Shown here piece after piece: positions 6,109-8,056 of a DNA stretch of 8,056 nucleotides; position 1 is the stretch's first letter, and each line of letters begins with the position of its first letter. The stretch comes from an uncultured Burkholderiales bacterium (GTDB lineage Bacteria > Pseudomonadota > Gammaproteobacteria > Burkholderiales > Burkholderiaceae_C): NCBI GenBank assembly GCA_903926695.1, contig CAIYKK010000178.1, positions 1 through 8,056 of the forward strand. Reading direction: 5' to 3'. Made by a program: the position numbers and the translations under genes. The notes below the pieces were generated by a model. That model did not search any database, had not been told where the DNA came from, and worked only from the letters and a program-made list of their open reading frames with translations.

Positions 6109-6131
6109 TTGGCCTTTTGCTGGCCGATTTT
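6109..6131 (+). terminator. Short terminator-like hairpin after iscB
   Basis: TTGGCC (6109-6114) pairs with GGCCGA (6122-6127, one T-G wobble) around a 7-nt loop and is followed by TTTT (6128-6131). It lies seven bases after the iscB stop and 31 bases before the aminotransferase start. It may end the iscB transcript or belong to the original host sequence. Confidence 0.4.
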
Positions 6132-6147
6132 CCCAACTCATAACACC

Positions 6148-6153
6148 CAGGAG
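6148..6153 (+). promoter_or_regulatory. Ribosome binding site of the aminotransferase
   Basis: CAGGAG eight bases before ATG 6162. It supports this start, which also matches the length of the family. Confidence 0.7.
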
Positions 6154-6161
6154 ACCTCCCC

Positions 6162-7325
6162 ATGCCCGGACTGCTGCCCAATATCGACCCTGACGGCCTG
6201 CTTGAATTTTCCGTCGTCTATACCGACCGCGCGCTCAACCACATGTCGCGGAGCTTTCAGGGCGTGATGAACGACATTTCGAGCATCCTGAAAGACGTTT
6301 ACAAAGCCCATTCCGTCGCGCTGGTGCCCGGCAGCGGCACCTACGGCATGGAAGCCGTGGCGCGGCAGTTTGCCGCTGGCAAGCACGTTTTGGTGCTGCG
6401 CAACGGCTGGTTCAGCTACCGCTGGACGCAGATTTTCGACATGGGGAACATTCCCGCCTCCAGCACCGTGCTGAAAGCCCGCCAGACCGGCCCCGGCGCG
6501 CAAGCCCCCTGGGCACCGGCACCGATTGCCGACGTGCAGGCGACCATCGCCCGCGAAAAGCCCGCGCTGGTTTTTGCGCCGCACGTCGAAACCGCCTCCG
6601 GCATGATCCTGCCCGACGACTACCTGCGCGCCGTCGCCGACGCGGTGCATGAAGTGGGCGGCCTGTTTGTGCTCGACTGCATTGCCTCGGGCGCGATGTG
6701 GGTGGATATGCAGGCCACGGGCGTGGACGTGCTGATTTCCGCGCCGCAAAAAGGCTGGAGCAGCTCGCCCTGCTGCGCGATGGTGATGCTCAGCGAGCGC
6801 GCCCGCGCCGCGATTGACGCCACGACCAGCTCCAGCTTTGCCTGCGACTTGAAAAAGTGGCTGCAGATCATGGAAGCCTACGAAAAAGGCGGCCACGCCT
6901 ACCACGCCACGCTGCCCACCGACGCCTTGACGCGCCTGCGCGCCGCCATGAAAGAGACGCAGGACTACGGCTTTGCCAAGGTGCGCGCCGAGCAGGAGGC
7001 GCTGGGCCAGCAGGTGCGCGCCCTGTTTGAAAGCCGTGGCCTGCCCAGCGTGGCCGCCGACGGTTTTAAAGCGCCCGGCGTGGTGGTCAGCTACACGACA
7101 GACCCCGAGATTCAGTCAGGCCGCAAGTTTCTGGCGCAGGGCCTGCAGACCGCTGCGGGCGTGCCGCTGCAGTGCGACGAAGGCGCGGACTTCATGACCT
7201 TCCGCGTCGGGCTGTTCGGGCTGGAGAAGTGGCATCAGGTGGAGCGGACTGTGGGGCAACTGGCGGCGGCGCTGGAGGGGATTGGGGTGGGGGCGGCGGT
7301 GGCGAGGGAGGTTGTTGCCGACTAA
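6162..7325 (+). CDS. Class V aminotransferase (alanine/serine-glyoxylate aminotransferase family)
   Basis: 387 residues, full family length, fold type I PLP enzyme. Seen: the phosphate-binding loop GSGTYGMEA (57-65), HVETASG (141-147) near the cofactor ring, Asp172 in FVLDCIASGAMW that pairs with the pyridine nitrogen, and the Schiff-base Lys197 in SAPQKGWSSSP. This is the pattern of the alanine-glyoxylate, serine-glyoxylate and 2-aminoethylphosphonate aminotransferase group, which moves an amino group between a small amino acid or amine and glyoxylate or pyruvate in the cytoplasm. The specific substrate cannot be assigned. It is separated from the HAD gene by the IscB element; before insertion the two would have been near neighbours. 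The 3' end is unusually G-rich (7277-7308), encoding a Gly/Ala-rich tail (EGIGVGAAVAREV), which may be a variable, unconserved extension. Confidence 0.93.
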   Translation: MPGLLPNIDPDGLLEFSVVYTDRALNHMSRSFQGVMNDISSILKDVYKAHSVALVPGSGTYGMEAVARQFAAGKHVLVLRNGWFSYRWTQIFDMGNIPASSTVLKARQTGPGAQAPWAPAPIADVQATIAREKPALVFAPHVETASGMILPDDYLRAVADAVHEVGGLFVLDCIASGAMWVDMQATGVDVLISAPQKGWSSSPCCAMVMLSERARAAIDATTSSSFACDLKKWLQIMEAYEKGGHAYHATLPTDALTRLRAAMKETQDYGFAKVRAEQEALGQQVRALFESRGLPSVAADGFKAPGVVVSYTTDPEIQSGRKFLAQGLQTAAGVPLQCDEGADFMTFRVGLFGLEKWHQVERTVGQLAAALEGIGVGAAVAREVVAD

Positions 7326-7418
7326 AGTTATTTGCTACGCTTGAACTGGTTGACGGTGGATTTGTGAAGCGATGCAGACTGATGCCGTGCTCGAAGCTCG
7401 TAACGAATGTCTGCAATG

Positions 7419-7436
7419 GACTGGAAGAATTCAGTC
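7419..7436 (+). terminator. Weak terminator-like hairpin after the aminotransferase
   Basis: GACTGGA (7419-7425) pairs with TTCAGTC (7430-7436, one G-T wobble) around the loop AGAA, followed by GTTTTGTT. It lies 94 bases after the aminotransferase stop. Stem GC is modest, so termination is uncertain. Confidence 0.35.
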
Positions 7437-7462
7437 GTTTTGTTGCAAAATGGTCGTTCATC

Positions 7463-7510
7463 GGTTTACTTCACCGACTGCCGCAGCCAGTCCTAGAGTA
7501 AACCTCTTTT
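7463..7510 (+). terminator. Two-tier hairpin, terminator-like
   Basis: Perfect 8-bp outer stem GGTTTACT (7463-7470) with AGTAAACC (7497-7504), enclosing an inner 5-bp stem GACTG (7476-7480) with CAGTC (7488-7492), followed by TCTTTT (7505-7510). The long stem plus T-run suits a terminator for the aminotransferase transcript, though the internal loop is large. The inner stem repeats the GACTG/CAGTC pairing of the hairpin at 7419-7436. Confidence 0.45.
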
Positions 7511-7545
7511 GCGCTAGTCATTACTAAGCGTCGGGCAAGTAATTC

Positions 7546-7577
7546 TTATGCCGGTATCCATAATCCCGGAGGCATGA
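7546..7577 (+). promoter_or_regulatory. Hairpin in the leader of the TPR gene enclosing a GGAGG
   Basis: TTATGCCGG (7546-7554) can pair with CCGG (7566-7569) and CATGA (7573-7577), with AGG bulged. It covers the GGAGG at 7568-7572. The real ribosome binding site of the TPR gene (GGAG 7605-7608) lies outside it. Function is unknown; chance is possible. Confidence 0.25.
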
Positions 7578-7614
7578 ATACACTTGCTCTCAATCAAGAT
7601 ATATGGAGCGTCTC

Positions 7615-8056
7615 ATGTTTGGTTGGTTTAAGAAAACGAACGACAAAAAAATCCACTCGTCAATCGGAGTGATTAATGTCGAAAATGAAATTGCAACACC
7701 AACGAATCCGGTAAAGATTGACGACATTATTTTACTGGAAAATTCAAAAAATTGGTCAGAAATAATCGATCAGTGCATTGTGTGGGCCACTCAACAACCA
7801 TCAAATCCATTGCCATATTTCAGTTCTGGAAATGCACATCTGAAAATTGATAAGCCAGTTGCTGCTGTAGCTATGTACCGTAAAGCAATTGAGGTTTCAA
7901 ATCAATCCGCAAACTTATTTCCATCAATCCTTTTCCCGATTTCTCAATGTTGGTACGGACTTGGGCACGCTTACTTTCAACTGAAGGAGCGGGATGATGC
8001 GGAAAATGCATTTATACAGGCGGCATCTATAGATCCAGGTGTACCCGATATTTGGA
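7615..8056 (+). CDS. TPR-repeat protein, 3'-truncated by the window
   Basis: 147 codons seen, open to the window end. The start is set by GGAG at 7605-7608, six bases before the ATG. No signal peptide: the N terminus is short and basic (MFGWFKKTNDKK), then a polar linker to about residue 35. Two tetratricopeptide-like repeats follow: about residues 66-95 (PYFSSGNAHLKIDKPVAAVA then MYRKAIEV) and about 107-142 (CWYGLGHAYFQLKERDDAEN then AFIQAASIDP). Both show the helix-turn-helix pattern with small and aromatic residues at TPR positions (G-x-A ... Y or F ... A ... A-I/A-S-I-D-P). TPR proteins are protein-interaction scaffolds, so no activity can be given. One counted line (7681-7740) is 35% GC, far below the aminotransferase, suggesting a foreign origin and the start of an accessory region. 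Confidence 0.85.
   Translation, partial: MFGWFKKTNDKKIHSSIGVINVENEIATPTNPVKIDDIILLENSKNWSEIIDQCIVWATQQPSNPLPYFSSGNAHLKIDKPVAAVAMYRKAIEVSNQSANLFPSILFPISQCWYGLGHAYFQLKERDDAENAFIQAASIDPGVPDIW

Larger units (their letters stand above)
7326..7614. other. Gene-free stretch between the aminotransferase and TPR genes
   Basis: I find no convincing gene in these 289 bases. On the minus strand, 7465 down to 7328 is open for 45 codons with no start codon (reads TDERPFCNKTTEFFQS at its beginning and VNQFKRSK before a stop); it could be the tail of a decayed gene but has no recognisable family. The + strand frame running through this region is an overlap of the aminotransferase gene and not family-like. 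The stretch holds three hairpins, listed separately. Confidence 0.6.

Noticed and set aside
5712..6143. 143-codon + strand frame overlapping the 3' end of iscB, as if iscB were frameshifted
   Set aside because: The iscB frame stays open through RuvC-III and the C-terminal region to 6102, so no frameshift is needed.
4391..6161. tnpA (Y1 transposase) within the IscB element
   Set aside because: No frame in this region shows the HUH motif or catalytic Tyr context of Y1 transposases.
6138..6905. 255-codon minus-strand open frame opposite the aminotransferase gene
   Set aside because: His/Arg/Ala/Gly-rich antisense translation typical of a shadow of a GC-rich gene; the + strand encodes a complete PLP enzyme.
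7172..7501. 109-codon + strand frame across the end of the aminotransferase gene
   Set aside because: It begins inside the aminotransferase in another frame, is Gly-rich because of the G-rich tract, and has no ribosome binding site.
7574..7672. 32-codon frame starting at ATG 7574 as a leader peptide
   Set aside because: The GGAGG is only one base from the ATG, too close for normal initiation, and the frame overlaps the better-supported TPR gene.

Overview
The window looks like a chromosomal segment of a GC-rich betaproteobacterium, probably Burkholderiales and Comamonadaceae-like. That placement is inferred from about 60% GC in the core genes (62% in one counted 60-base line of the thiolase) and from the style of the genes; no marker gene confirms it. 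All confident genes are on the + strand.

Layout. Bases 1-794 hold the 3' part of an acetyl-CoA acetyltransferase (thiolase), followed by a C(UCCG)G-capped terminator-like hairpin. Bases 870-1705 hold a lower-GC two-gene cassette (about 42% GC in one counted line): a 103-residue protein with a PepSY-like layout, joined by an ATGA overlap to a 175-residue PIN-domain protein. It resembles a toxin-antitoxin pair but has no recognisable VapB. Bases 1734-4390 return to housekeeping-style genes, closely spaced and probably one operon: acyl-CoA dehydrogenase, single-domain rhodanese, YchJ/SEC-C-type protein, and HAD phosphatase.

Bases of about 4406-6105 carry the most notable element: an intact IscB (463 residues; PLMP motif, split RuvC, arginine-rich bridge helix, HNH). 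It is preceded by about 285 nt of non-coding, hairpin-rich DNA in the position and with the opening motif of an omega-RNA (HEARO RNA). IscB is the IS200/IS605-associated, RNA-guided nuclease family ancestral to Cas9. No tnpA is present in the window. The guide is expected just 5' of the scaffold, in the gap after the HAD gene. The element separates the HAD gene from a class V aminotransferase (6162-7325).

Bases 7326-7614 contain no convincing gene but hold several hairpins, two of them terminator-like. An AT-rich TPR gene (35% GC in one counted line) starts at 7615 and runs off the window.

How the parts relate: the thiolase and acyl-CoA dehydrogenase are both fatty-acyl/branched-chain acyl-CoA catabolism genes, and the PIN cassette sits between them. 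The IscB element is a second insertion further downstream. The TPR gene marks a third change in base composition. The window therefore reads as a conserved metabolic backbone interrupted by at least two accessory modules.
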